Below are positions 47,001-58,365 of a stretch of DNA of 64,000 bases, one piece after another. How positions within the stretch are numbered: position 1 is the stretch's first letter; each line of letters begins with the position of its first letter. The notes under the pieces were generated by a model. The model ran no database searches and had not been told where the DNA came from. It worked only from the letters and a program-made list of their open reading frames with translations. Origin of the DNA: Sipunculus nudus (taxonomy: Eukaryota > Annelida > Sipuncula > Golfingiida > Sipunculidae). The position numbers and the translations under genes were made by a program. The stretch lies in contig CM049310.1 of assembly GCA_026874595.1 (NCBI GenBank), positions 37,647,558 to 37,711,557 on the forward strand, written 5' to 3'.

Positions 47001-47580
47001 TGAGCAGTGCCTTCCTGAAGAGGGATGCTCAGTCACTTAGTTGGCTACCGGGGTCCACCGCTGCTTCGGTCAGTGTGCCTTGAGCCGCCTGTAGACAGGT
47101 TCACGGCTGGAGCTTTCGGTGTACCTACACTTGCAACGTCGTTTCTCCCCCATCGCCTCAGGTGTAATTTCAACTACTGCTGGATACATCATGATTTCCA
47201 GGTGACTTAGTTGAGATTGAGGAGAGCTTGCACTCTATTCTGGAGACTTCTGAATATAGAGGCAAGAAGTGGTCAAGACGGCTGGAGATGAATCAGGCTG
47301 CAGGAGTTGCGAGGATTGAAACAAGGAACCTCCTACGGGGCTCCACACCGATTATTTCTGTCAGGGTTGTTCCCTTAGTCTTTGCTATCATCTAACGCTC
47401 GCAAGGCTGTAAGGCTATTTAGGGGTTGCCTTACCTCTAGCCTTTACAAACGTTTCCCTCACAAGGCAGTTTGGGGTTGGCTCTTGAGTGCCAGATGAGT
47501 CCATATGCCATTGGGCATGCACACTGCGCCTGAAAGGCTCAACCTGCTCCCAGATCTCTCAACGTTTTGTCTATGTCTAA
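44010..47580 (-). pseudogene. Decayed LINE of the RTE/BovB-like ('craniofacial development protein 2-like') type
   Basis: Read on the minus strand, 47400-46000 gives endonuclease blocks: 'SRELDRYSIN'-like, 'GVGFAIMAKL' near 46630, 'LEIFGD' (GDFN motif, damaged) near 46440, and 'WMHPRSKHWHLMDYIIT' near 46280. RT blocks follow: 'ENRAVTTKQ', 'GVKQGCRLASTLFS' near 45100, the catalytic 'LFADDCALNASSESDM' near 44960, then C-terminal 'LLYCYDTWT' and 'FHLTSLRRKLYI' blocks. Stops and frameshifts break every domain, so it is inactive. It is more GC-rich than the intron around it. Databases often label such copies as craniofacial development protein 2-like. Confidence 0.8.
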
Positions 47581-47713
47581 TCATTAACCTCTATTAAGAA
47601 TCATTATATAAATAAATTTGTTTAATACTGGATATGTATTTTGTAATGTAATTAATTCCTTAATCATAAGACCAATATATGCTATAAACAGGTGTCATGG
47701 TCAGGTAATATAA

Positions 47714-47716
<3 letters not shown>

Positions 47717-47757
<41 letters not shown>
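47717..47757. repeat. (GA)n microsatellite
   Basis: About 20 GA units, 120 bases before exon 9. Confidence 0.95.
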
Positions 47758-47758
<1 letters not shown>

Positions 47759-47879
47759 TCCATTATAAACATATAAATGCACGATTAATATCTACAGCTG
47801 TGGCATTAGACTTGAATGGAGAATATAAGGAACCAGGTAGTTGTAAAAACTAACTTGCAGACCAATTTATCAGTTGCAG

Positions 47880-47948
47880 AATTCAAGGGAACGATATGTA
47901 ACGACGGCTGGGATGGTGTGGAGGGCGATCTCGCTTGTAAACTCCTGG
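47880..47948 (+). CDS. Exon 9: SRCR core with Cys561 and Cys574
   Basis: CAGTTGCAG acceptor, GTAAGG donor at 47949, 69 nt, phase 1 to phase 1. It encodes Gly-Thr-Ile-Cys-Asn-Asp-Gly-Trp-Asp and Ala-Cys-Lys-Leu-Leu, the best conserved part of an SRCR domain. A second TTGCAG 19 bases upstream is out of frame and would break the domain. The following intron is 11.3 kb and contains LINEs and a splice-site minisatellite. Confidence 0.88.
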
Positions 47949-48235
47949 GTAAGGCTTATCATTTTATTCGGTTATGACCCTACTTTCTTTTCTTCAGCTC
48001 ATGTCTTCTGAATTATTTCTCGGAACCGAACGCTTTCAGTGAAAACATAAGGCTTTTGAAACTGTAAATTATTTCAGTTTGGGTTTCAGCTTTGGCGGCA
48101 ACGGTGTTATGGGGATAACTCCTTTAAAATCCAGTCTGTCGTCTTTCCATCAATAATTATCTGTCACCATACTGAACGGAATTGACGATGTCGATTATGT
48201 ATGTACTGTGTTTTCACTCAGGGTTGGGTTCAAAT

Positions 48236-48450
48236 GCAACTCTGCGCATTTAAATGCAAATGCAAATGTTATGTTGTTTCCCCAAATGCAAAATGCAAAT
48301 GCAAATGCTTTACCACTCATTGCATTTAAATGCAAATGCAAATGCTTTAACAGCCATTGCATTTAAATGCATATGCAAATGCATTCAGATTTTTTTCCAA
48401 ATGCAAATGCAAATGCATTTAAGTGCTTTTAAATGCAAATGTCTATATAT
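48236..48450. repeat. (AAATGC)n array rich in octamer motifs, cluster 1
   Basis: Groups of two or three AAATGC hexamers, often preceded by the palindrome GCATTTAAATGC, separated by 10-20 unrelated bases. I count about ten ATGCAAAT octamers. The overlapping frames on both strands are not genes. Confidence 0.9.
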
Positions 48451-48707
48451 ATACTATCGTATATAAAATATACATTTTAGCGGTAGAAAATAATAAACAA
48501 AAACCGTTTTGGATCATTTTTATTATATAATAACAGCTAGCTACCCTTCCATGCATTCAAATATACTACCTTGAGCAAATCGAATATAGCTACCCATATG
48601 GTAAGCTCAATTGCCCAGCATCCAACAAGAATTATATACAACAACATATTTTTGCTGCATGCAAAATGACAAAATATTAAGAATTTGCCTTTGACATTTG
48701 ATTCACC

Positions 48708-48878
48708 TTTCAAATGCAAATGCAAAAGCCTAGCATTTTTTCAAATGCAAATGCAAATGCAAATGAATTACATCAGTCTGACATTTAAATGCAAATGCAA
48801 ATGTGGGCTTTTCAAAATTTTTGCATTTAAATCCAAATGTAAATGTGCAACATTTAAACGCAAATGCAAATGCATTGG
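48708..48878. repeat. (AAATGC)n array, cluster 2
   Basis: Same hexamer groups as at 48236-48450 with about seven ATGCAAAT octamers. The 250 bases between the clusters are AT-rich and unrelated. Confidence 0.9.
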
Positions 48879-48937
48879 ACCCAACTCTGGTTTCCAAAAT
48901 AGATCCATACAAATAAATGGCATTGCGCTTTGTTATT

Positions 48938-49126
48938 ATGTTTTTTTTTTTGTTTTTTTTTTATTGACAAAACAATTTATAAACATGAACATAAAAGACA
49001 ACATGATACATTACATACAAGACATCAAGGACACACAAAGTCACACAACTACGCAAAACCGTAACACAAAATGGTACGTATCTGTAAATAAAAAAGAAAT
49101 ATATATATATACAGATCTAGTGCTAA
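48938..49126 (-). mobile_element. 3' untranslated region and poly-A of the minus-strand L1-like LINE
   Basis: The T-rich tract 48940-48962 on the plus strand is the poly-A tail of the minus-strand element, preceded by an AATAAA-like 'CAATAAAA'. About 160 bases of non-coding sequence separate it from the end of ORF2. Confidence 0.75.
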
Positions 49127-52100
49127 TTTAATCTATTTTTAATGTAAGTATCCACTCCTTGTATTATGTTACCCCACTTCTCTTTATGAATCTGAGTCTT
49201 TCCACTTTTCTTGGCTATCCTTTTTTCTATATCTTCAATAGATTTAATATAGTTTAAACAGCTTAATATATTTGGTACCTGATGCTGGCATCTGCATACA
49301 TATATATATCTTTTAACTGACAAAACCACCATATTCACAATTTGTGATTCGTATTGATTAAATATAATACCTTTAAAATCCAATTTTTTTCCTTCACAAA
49401 ATTCTTGTTCACCTTCTAAAATCTCACTCAGACTCTTCCATAAACTTCGACTCTTTTTGCAAAGCCAGAACAAATGACAAATTGTTTCAGACTCTGTCTT
49501 ACAAAAGGAACATGAAGCATCTGTCTGTTTTTTTAATTTTAACCAGGAAAGGATTTAGAGTCAATTTTCTGTGTAAAACTCTGAACTGAAAGTATCTGAG
49601 CTTGCTATCGATTGTAATTGTATATATCTCTTTAAAGGACTGCATTATATATTCCTCTGTCACACCTAGTTCTGCCTTCCATTTATTGCATATATAGTTT
49701 TCAGAACCTTTTCATAAATTTGCTTTGAAAAAGTTTGTTTATTTAATATTTGAAGAAATGCTACTTTATCTGAATTGTTTACATTTTCAATCTTTTGAAT
49801 ATGTTCTTTCCAGTATAGTGGTATTGCGCTCACTAACCCATAATACTCTAAAATATTTGGTTTACAATCAAATATTTTGCAACATTCATCAAAATTACAA
49901 AATCTAGTTTCACCTTTATCATTAATTACAATATCTCTTATAAATTTTATTCCTTTCTCTGCCATTGTTCTTATGTAAACCATTTTGTGGTCAATTTTAA
50001 TATAAGAATTGAACCATATTGCTTGATCTAACAGACTGCTTATTTTATCCTCTGGTTCGAAATGGTATATTGCAATGGTATATTAACTGGAAAAAACCTC
50101 ACACCAAAAAGGACTACATTTTGACATAAGTTTCTGAATATCTTGGGCATTAATATTCCCTTCTAGTATATATACAATTTTTTCCTTCATATCATTTAAA
50201 ACTAATTCTGTCCAAGGTTTCAGTTCATTTCCTACAAACATCCTTTTTATTCAATTTGTTTTCAGTGAAATATTTTTACTCTCAAGATGAACCATAGCCA
50301 GTCCACCTCTATCTTTCCAGTTATACATTATATTCCTATTAATTTTATCAGCCCCTCCATTCCAAATGAATTTAAAGAATTTAGATTTAAGATTTGCATA
50401 AAATTGCTTTGAGGGACTTGGAAGGACAGACATTAGGTAGACTAGCTGTGGTATCAGTTGTGACTTTATAATTGTTATTTTACCAAGGGGAGACAATTTT
50501 CGACTTGACCACAGGTTTAATATATTTTCAATCTTTTTAATTGTTTATTATAATTAATATCTATCATTTCTTTCCAATCTTTACTTATTGTTATTCCTAA
50601 AACTGAAATTGGTTCTCTCGTAAACAATATGCCTAGGTCTGTTACTATTTTTTCATTATTTTTAAGCCTACAACAGTTTCCTAATGGTTTAACTGACGTT
50701 TTATCTTTATTTATTTTTAAACCTGATATCCTATGAAATTCTTCAAATTCTTTTAGCACTGCTTTAATTGACTTAACACCTCCAGTTATAAATAGTGACA
50801 TATCATCAGCGTATTGTGTAATCTTATATTCTTTTCCCATATGTATAAAACCTTTAATATTTGTATTTTGTCGTATATTTTCTGCTAAAATTCCAATTGC
50901 CATTATAAATAAATATGGTGAAAGTGGGCATCCCTGTCTAACCCCCCTAGTAACTTTAAAGAATCTTGAAAACCACCCATTATTAATAACACATGAAGAC
51001 ACATCTGTATACAGAGTATTCACCAAGTTTATGATATTTGGCCCAAAATTAAAAATCTCCAAAGTTTTTTTTATGAAATTATGTTCTAAAAAATCAAAAG
51101 CTTTTTCTAGGTCCACAGACATAAGATAAGTTTCTATTTGTTTAGTTTGTGCCAGATGCATGATAGATGTTATTTTATTAATATTTTCTCCTATGTATCT
51201 TCCTTTTATAAAACCTGATTGATCATGATGAATTATATTGTTTAATGTACTCTTTAATCTATGAGAAATGCATTTTGCCAAAATTTTATAATCAGTATTG
51301 AGTAGTGATATTGGTCTCCAATTTTTTAATTGCTTAGTATCTTTACCTGCTTTAGGGATTACAGTGATTATACCTTGTTTCTGGGTAATACCCATGTTTC
51401 CTGTTTTGAATATGTATTGGACCATCTCCATAAAAATTCTTTTTATTTTCTCCCAGAATTTTAAATAAATTTCTATTGGGAGACCATCAGTCCCTGGGGT
51501 TTTATTTTTACTAAATGATTTTATTATTTTTATTATCTCTTCTTCTGTGATATCTTTTTCTAGTAAATCTCTTGTACATTCATCTATCTTTTAAATATAA
51601 GAAGAATTAAAATCAATATTTTTTTCATCACGCACTTTAGAGCTATAAATATTTTTATAATAATTTTGCATTTCCTCTAATAACAGGTTTGTATTTTCAA
51701 TTTCTCTTCCATCATTGGTACAAAGCTTGTGAATAGCCTTTTTATTGAAATTCCTTTTCTCCAAATTCAAAAAATACTTTGTTGGTTTTTCACCATCTTC
51801 ATACCATGATACTTTACTTCGAATAATGGCTCCAGCTGTTTTACCTTCAATTAATTTCTCAAATTTACTTTTCAGAATATTATATTTTTCTTTTGAAAAT
51901 AAATCTCCGTCCTGCACTTTCGGCAATAATTTGATCATTTCTTTTTCAACTGACAACATTTCATTTTTAATGTGGCGTTTTTTTTCTGTTGAATACTTTA
52001 TTGAGGCACCCCTGATTCTACACTTTACAGTATCCCATAACAAACTTGGGTCTGTATGTGGGTTTTCATCTATAACTGAATCAATATTTGAATTAATAGT

Positions 52101-52889
52101 ATTAACATACTCTTCATCATCCAAAAGAGAGCAGTTCAGCTTCCAAAAGCCAGAACCCCGTTTATTGACTGAAGTCTTAAGAGATAGTTGAACGGCTAAA
52201 TGGTCACTCTTATAGCTATTTTGAATCTGCACATGCTCAACAAAAAGTCTCAGACTCTTAGAGGTTAAAAAATAATCCAATCTACTTGATGCAGGGGTTG
52301 GGTTTGAACGAATCCATGTGTACTCTCTCTTATCTGGGTGTAAATATCTCCACACATCCTCTATACTGTGGCTGCTACACCAATCTTTCAGTATTTTCCT
52401 AGATTGTTTGTGTGTGATTCTATGGCTTCCTAATTTATCTTTATCTTGCTCCATAACCAAATTAAAGTCACCAGCTAATATACATTTCTCATTTCCAAGA
52501 CCATCTATTTTCTCCAACATTTGTTGAAAAAAAGTAAACTGATCATCATTTGGTCCATATATAACAGCAAGTGTAACCTTATGGTCTCCTAATATAATAC
52601 TACATGCCAAAAATCTACCATTTTCGTCCCTAACAACATCTTTAATTACTATACCTGAACCATTTTTAATGAGAATACACACCCCTCTAGCATTCCCCTG
52701 CCCATGAGAAAACAGGACCTTACCTCCCCATTCAGCTTGCCAGAAAGCTTCCATATTCTTTGAACTATGAGTTTCCTGCAAAAGAATGACCTGGTCGTCC
52801 CTTTTATTCAGCCAATGGAAAACTTCGCGTCGCTTCCTGTACTCTGCCAACCCTCTAACATTCAAAGTCAGTATCTTAATTACATCCAT
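49127..52889 (-). pseudogene. L1/Tx1-like LINE ORF2 (endonuclease + reverse transcriptase), lightly broken
   Basis: 52889-51591 is a 432-residue open frame with a full APE endonuclease: 'LNVRGL', 'LLQETHS', 'VIYGPND', 'AGDFN', 'RLDYFL' and 'SDHLAV'. One in-frame TAA at 51591-51593 separates it from the RT (51590-50517), which has 'NWRPISLLN', 'SVDLEKAFD', 'GVRQGCPLSPYLF' and catalytic 'YADD'. A one-base shift in an A-run near 50530 leads to 'LSPLGKITIIKSQ', and further shifts fall near 49700 and 49530. The C-terminus has a zinc-knuckle-like 'CSFC..ESETICHLFWLC'. Overall length, about 1250 codons, is normal for L1-type ORF2. Few lesions mean a fairly recent copy. Confidence 0.9.
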
Positions 52890-54878
52890 AGTATATTATT
52901 AAGATATCTCTAAAATTCAATAGAACACACACATAATCAACTAAGATTAAAAATACAAGAGCAAGGGCCTTGCCAAGAAAATTTGTCTTTCTTGAGCATC
53001 TACTAGTTAAAAAAAGAGTGCGAAAAATGTAATTTAGAGTCTTTGTACCAACATAAATAATACAAGAAATAACAACAAACTTCTCTGTTAAGTTTTCAGT
53101 ATCTGAAGTTTTGTTAGGCTAAAGCGAACATAGATGGTTAAATATGCTAACACTGGTTGCTAAAAAGTATGTTTGTAATTGCAGATGTCTCAAAATGTTA
53201 CCGAACTATCATGGATGTATAAGCTATGTTAAGCAGATTTATTCAACATATGATGTAATCGCTAAGAAACTTTGAGCAGGTAAATTAACTCAACATTATT
53301 CAAAATGGTAAAACCTTACCGACCTGCTCTCCTCTACATGAATAATCTTCACGATTCAATGTAAATTGTTTTTGAAATATTAATTTTTATATGTATGTTT
53401 GTATGTGTACTGTTACGTTATGCATGTACTACGTTTCTGTAATAAAAAAAGAAAGAAAATCCAAACAATTCATCGTGCTATATAAAATATACACATTTAA
53501 TATAAACAATATAAACATGTTAAGATACGGACACAAACATGGATACATATTTTTATTATATACAAAATATACCGTACATAAATATTCAAGCAAGTTCCAT
53601 ATAAAATTAAATATTCCAATACAGTCTTCTTCAGTATCATCCTTCTCGACCTCTGAACAGTGTTTCCTAATGCATGCCCTGCTATGCAGGGGCCCTGGAT
53701 GAGGTGAATATGCAACTAGAAAATTTTTAAAGGCTTGTTTCATTTATTATCTTTGACGCATTATTTTCAAATTGTTATTATTCTATAATAAATGGTAATG
53801 GATATCTATATAAGAATACCTACCATATTTGATATTTTATGACTAAATGTGCTCAAATTAGTCAAATATAGCTTGTACAATGCAATGCAACGTTTTCTTG
53901 GCGACTTTATCAATATCAACGTCATGCATAACGTTATGGTGGTAGATCAAAGTTTGAGCCAATAAATTCGACTTAGGATACACGATGACTCTCAAACAAC
54001 AACACCTTTAATAAAATGCTTATTTTTTTTGTAAAATTATACATCTCCCTTATATTACAGAACTTTACTTTTGTTTATAATTTGCGTTAAAGATGGAAAA
54101 TAGGCCATTGAAAAAAAATTTAATTACACAATAACCCTGGAAAACCCCTGTTACAATAAGGCAAAAGAAACGTCTTTGCAATGAAAAAAAAACCACCACA
54201 TTTCATGACGCCCAGTTTCCCTGGTAGCCTTTGAAGTTACCTGGCCCTTTGATCTATGACACCAGTGATCAAAGAGATTAACTGGGGTAACGGTGCGCCA
54301 GCTTAATTGCGGTACTACGCGTGACTGACCACTGGTGACACACGGTAACCGAGACTCCCAATTCTCAGTACCCGAGACCTCAAAACACGGTAAACGAGAC
54401 CTCCAAATCGAGGTAACCGAGACTTTCGGACCGTGTGTCAATAAGCACTTCGCTGAAATAAAACATGACGTCTTGTTTCCGTCGTAACGCTGTGCCGTGT
54501 CAGATGGCTTTTTTTTGGAGGCGATAATAAGTTACACACATAAGAATAACAGAGTCTCTCCTACGCAGAGGAAATACCTGGGTATTCCCCAGACTGGTAC
54601 CCCGCTCCATCATGCTTGGCTAAGGGGCCAGAATAGAGCGGGGCACCAGTCCCGGCAAGCCCCGGCACTCCCCGGCAATAGTCAGTCTCTAATTCCCGAA
54701 GGTAGACGAAGCTTTCCGACTAGCGTTTCTGTCACTAGGCTGCACGTGTTGCGGCAAACCGCGTGCTCGTAATCACACTAGCTCCTATTGGATTTTGATG
54801 TATGACGTGTGTTAACGCGTCAAAACCGGCTCACCTGCATGTTTGTTAATTAGAAACGTCATAGTAATGTAACAAGCT
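52890..54878. other. No gene seen between LINE ORF1 and ORF2
   Basis: L1-type elements normally have ORF1 and ORF2 close together, so 2 kb here is unexpected. The region is AT-rich to 54120 and GC-richer with 'GGTAACCGAGAC' repeats at 54340-54430. No RT or endonuclease sequence is recognised, so other insertions or the junction of two elements is likely. Confidence 0.45.
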
Positions 54879-55610
54879 TTAGGCCGAAGTTGTTTGAATT
54901 GGCACCTCTGCACCCTCAATGAAAAGTTTTCCATGCCAAAATCTTGAACGTTTCTTTTGTTTGAAGGCCTCAGTCATTTGTGCTTTGGCCTGACGTTTCA
55001 GTCGGTAATCACGCGCTGTGAGGTCCTCAAACAGACGCAATGGTCCTTTGTTCATTGCGGTTTTTGCTCCTTTGACCAACGCATTTCGGACTGGGCGACT
55101 GAAAAGTCTCGCTATTATGTGTCGAGGAACACCAGTCTTTTGTACGCCAACTCTGTGTACATTTTCCAGCATATCTGTGGTGCCCTGCACCGTGGTTTCC
55201 CCCAATAATTTCTCTCTTGCTATAATTTCAGCTACAATTTTTTTACAGTCCTCGCTTTTGTTTTCTTTCACTCTTGATATCCTTATGTTATATTCACGTG
55301 AGTGTCTTTCAAGTTCATTCAGTTTATTCTCCATATTTTCTTCAAGTTTTTTAATTGTTTGGGACAGATTCATATTTTCTTTTACCAGGTTCTCCACGTC
55401 ACATTTTAATGTTTCGTTTTCTGACAAAACACTTTCCAGCCGTTTTTCCATTTCACTTATTGACCCTTGTGAATGTTCTAAACTGTCAACTAGTTCTTCA
55501 ACCTTCTTTTCTGATGTTTTACTTTCAGAGACCAAATTTGTAACCTGGTTCTCTAATTTTGCCACTTTATCTTCTAATTTCCTTTCAAATTTGTGAAGAG
55601 GGTATTTCAA
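54879..55610 (-). CDS. L1-like ORF1 protein (RNA-binding chaperone), 5'-truncated
   Basis: A 243-residue open frame. Residues 5-108 are a long heptad-repeat coiled coil (Leu/Val/Ile at a and d positions), as in trimeric L1 ORF1p. 'RHSREYNIRI' starts an RRM-like domain at about residue 104. The C-terminal domain contains 'HIIARLFSRPVRNALVKGAK' and ends 'GKLFIEGAEV', which is typical of transposase_22/L1 ORF1. In L1 this protein coats the element RNA. The usual N-terminal residues are missing because the frame runs into an oppositely oriented LINE fragment at about 55611. Confidence 0.85.
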   Translation of the reverse strand: MKYPLHKFERKLEDKVAKLENQVTNLVSESKTSEKKVEELVDSLEHSQGSISEMEKRLESVLSENETLKCDVENLVKENMNLSQTIKKLEENMENKLNELERHSREYNIRISRVKENKSEDCKKIVAEIIAREKLLGETTVQGTTDMLENVHRVGVQKTGVPRHIIARLFSRPVRNALVKGAKTAMNKGPLRLFEDLTARDYRLKRQAKAQMTEAFKQKKRSRFWHGKLFIEGAEVPIQTTSA

Positions 55611-56392
55611 GAGGGTTTAAAAATATATACAAGAATACAATTTCCACTAAATTAAGATATTTTCAATACTGTTTGTTACATAGGTGGTTAACACTGAACC
55701 CTTTTTTATGCAAGATTGGTATAAGATCTGATAAATATTGTAATTTTGCGAAAGAGGATGAGACTGTGAAGCATTTATTTTGGGATTGTATTGTTGTGAA
55801 TCACATATGGTCAGAATTGTCAAAAATGATGAATAAGTTTAAAATTTTAAATACTTCTGACAATTTGACTTACTCTGAAGTAATCTTGGGAATACACCTG
55901 GATTCAATATTAAATGCTATTGTATTATTACTTAAAAAGATTTATCTATGTCTGCAGATGTAATGAGAATAAGCCAGTCCTTAAAGTTTTTATAGAATTT
56001 TTAAAACAAAACATTCTTATAGAAAGAAAAGTAGCAAAGTCAAAAGGTAAACTGGAGTCCCATAATATTAAATGGAAAAAATGTGCTGATTTATTAACCA
56101 AATAAATTTGTATTTACCATATTACGGAGGAAACTCAGTTAAATGTAAACAGCTATTGAATAATCACCAAAGCTGAAGAGACTAATAAGAATTTATTGAG
56201 ATCAGGTTGATCTATGTGTGTATAAGTTTGAAATCAGTATAAATTTTTTTTCTTTACCTATTTAATTATTACCATTATTTATTCATTGTGTCTGACTTAT
56301 GTCAGCGTCATTACTATGTGTTCATGTGTGTATTGTATATGTATTTTGTTTATTATGTTGTGCGAATAAAAAAAAATTAAAAAAAAAAAAAT
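55611..56392 (+). pseudogene. 3' end of a second L1-like LINE (ORF2 C-terminus + poly-A)
   Basis: The plus strand reads 'STKLRYFQYCLLHRWLTLN', then 'YCNFAKEDETVKHLFWDC' (the ORF2 C-terminal zinc-knuckle region), and after a one-base shift near 55933 'FIYVCRCNENKP'. The matching stretch of the minus-strand copy is 'YIYVCRCQ', so both belong to one clade but differ. A stop at 56103 and about 260 bases of 3' UTR precede the A-rich tail at 56369-56392. The copy is 5'-truncated. Confidence 0.85.
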
Positions 56393-56535
56393 ATAATATT
56401 ACAGTACAACTTCGTTCCTTTCATATCTACTTATTAAAATGGGTGAGTTTTACAAGAACATATATACATAATTAACAGTAAACGGCACCTGCAAGCAAAT
56501 ACATGGGAACCTCCGAAGTATGTGATGTGAACAAT

Positions 56536-56538
<3 letters not shown>

Positions 56539-56573
<35 letters not shown>

Positions 56574-56575
56574 TG

Positions 56576-56606
<31 letters not shown>

Positions 56607-56632
56607 TATATATATATAATATAGATATATGA
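56539..56632. repeat. (TA)n microsatellite
   Basis: TA runs with a 'GAATG' interruption. Confidence 0.95.
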
Positions 56633-57639
56633 TCAACTACATTCTACTCGCAAAGTTCAAGTAAATAGAAAATAGTACTTTTTGGAATAGACTTTAATGT
56701 GTATATTTAATTTTAAAATGGGAAATTCAACTACTAAGACATCTTTATTATTAACTAAAGTCTCGAGCCTTTTTGAACCATTTCCACACAAGCAGGCTAA
56801 TGTGCTCATTTGGCGTTCGCAAACGCCAGAGTTTGCGATCAATGTTCGCATTCCCAGCAAACTTGTGAAGAATGTCGTCTTGTTTTTTCCCCCATTGCAG
56901 TTGCATATATCAAGTAATTTTCCAACAATAATAAGAAAAATAACAGAAAAATAACTCCACTGAATTAAAATTGTAGGTAATCTGACAGTGAATCGAGAGC
57001 AATTAGAAGGCATTTCTACTGAGTTTGAATTTGGCTTTCATTATGTAGTGGTGAAATAAGTGTTTGTTTCATGAGCCCACAACTGAATTTGCAGACCCGC
57101 TCATAAGATTTGCTCGAACATGTGACGTCAGCCTATGTTCAGCTTATGAACTTCAGGCGGACCTTCGGTTCTGTCGTAGGTACTAAAAAGAAACTAATTA
57201 AGGTCTAAGAAAACAAACCTAGCCGCAAAGAGGGCAAATACGCCCGTCATTTTCACCCCTAGTACCCCAATGGCTTACCCAGCACACCCCCCGCCCAGGC
57301 CATAGTTTGATAGCCACGCACACTGCACAGTCGATCGGCTCGCCGCTCAAGATAAAAAAAACTTCGGAGTTTTGCTTTTGCCCTAGGCTCGCCTGTCGCT
57401 TTGCCCGTAATAGAGATTTGACAGCTCCGTTCCTCGATAACTTTCCGTTATTCAGAGAAGAGAGGTGCCCGTAATTGAGAAAATAAATATATGCTAATAA
57501 AGAGTTAATTTTCAAGGGACTGCACGTAAGTAGCGGTGGAGGTGTCGTAAGGGAAGGTTCCATTGTACTTTTGTACAACAGATGGAACAAGTAAGGTCGT
57601 TTTTTTTCTGTGTATGCGCTGTTGCCTTGTTGCACTAAA
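56633..57639. other. Intron 9, no gene supported
   Basis: It includes a short perfect hairpin TGGCGTTCGCAAACGCCA near 56810 and a GC-richer block at 57060-57540. The latter carries a 143-residue minus-strand frame with no recognisable domain. I regard both as non-coding. Confidence 0.35.
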
Positions 57640-58010
57640 TATAATAACAACCATCATATCAGATATGATAGATTTGGGTAAATTATATTTACTTTCTTTT
57701 AAAATATGCACTGATAATAAACTAAAATGTTTTCAATATAGAATGTTTCAAGATATATCAGCTCATAACTACTGGTGAATGAAATGGGGAATTAAGGGAT
57801 AATGATAAGAGTACATTCTGTCATAAAGATACAGCAACAACAGAACACATATTGGTCATGTGATTTGGCAACAATCATATTGTATCTTGGACTTGAGGCA
57901 TTGTGATAACTTAAGCTTGTGTAAAAATGGTACACTTCTAGGGAATCCCTTATTTAAAGAAAGCGTTATTTATTTTTTATTATTTATCAATATTTATCAT
58001 TATATGTAAA
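57640..58010 (+). pseudogene. Third L1-like ORF2 C-terminal fragment
   Basis: 'LLSFKICTDNKLKCFQYRMF' (57690 onward) matches the 'T.TKL.WFQYR..HR' block. A stop is followed by 'STFCHKDTATTEHILVM' near 57810 (the zinc-knuckle region). It is short and broken. Confidence 0.65.
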
Positions 58011-58365
58011 TTCTTCAGTCATTTAAAAAGGAAAAAAAAAACAAAGTATCATTCTCAGGCTTGAAGAAGCACCTTGCATATGTAAAAAATATTTAATATA
58101 CCTGACAATGAAAAACAACAGACGAAGTAATTTCAATGACAGGTGGACCAGTATACATGTATAGATATAATATGAAGCCGTAAATTTAAATATTTGAAAG
58201 GTGTGTGTAGGATTTTTTGGGTATTGAAACATTTTTTTTTTGTATTTATGCGAATTAGTTTAGTCATAGGGGAAAAGATATCGTTCTAATTATTTATTCC
58301 ATTACAGTATACATATGTGTAAATGTATAGTTGGGTTAATGTATATTATTTCAATAAAGACTTCT

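Noticed and set aside
44010-47580. A host craniofacial development protein 2 gene
   Set aside because: The endonuclease is followed by RT blocks with LFADD, all broken by stops, so it is a LINE relic and not a host gene.
51745-52191. A 148-residue plus-strand frame opposite the LINE endonuclease region
   Set aside because: Antisense shadow of ORF2, whose minus-strand frame has all expected motifs.
55018-55596. A 192-residue plus-strand frame opposite LINE ORF1
   Set aside because: It is the antisense shadow of the coiled-coil coding region, rich in Ser, Phe and Leu, with no domain of its own.
57219-57650. A 143-residue minus-strand frame
   Set aside because: No signal peptide, domain or splice support, and it overlaps a LINE fragment on the other strand and a GC-rich repeat-like block.
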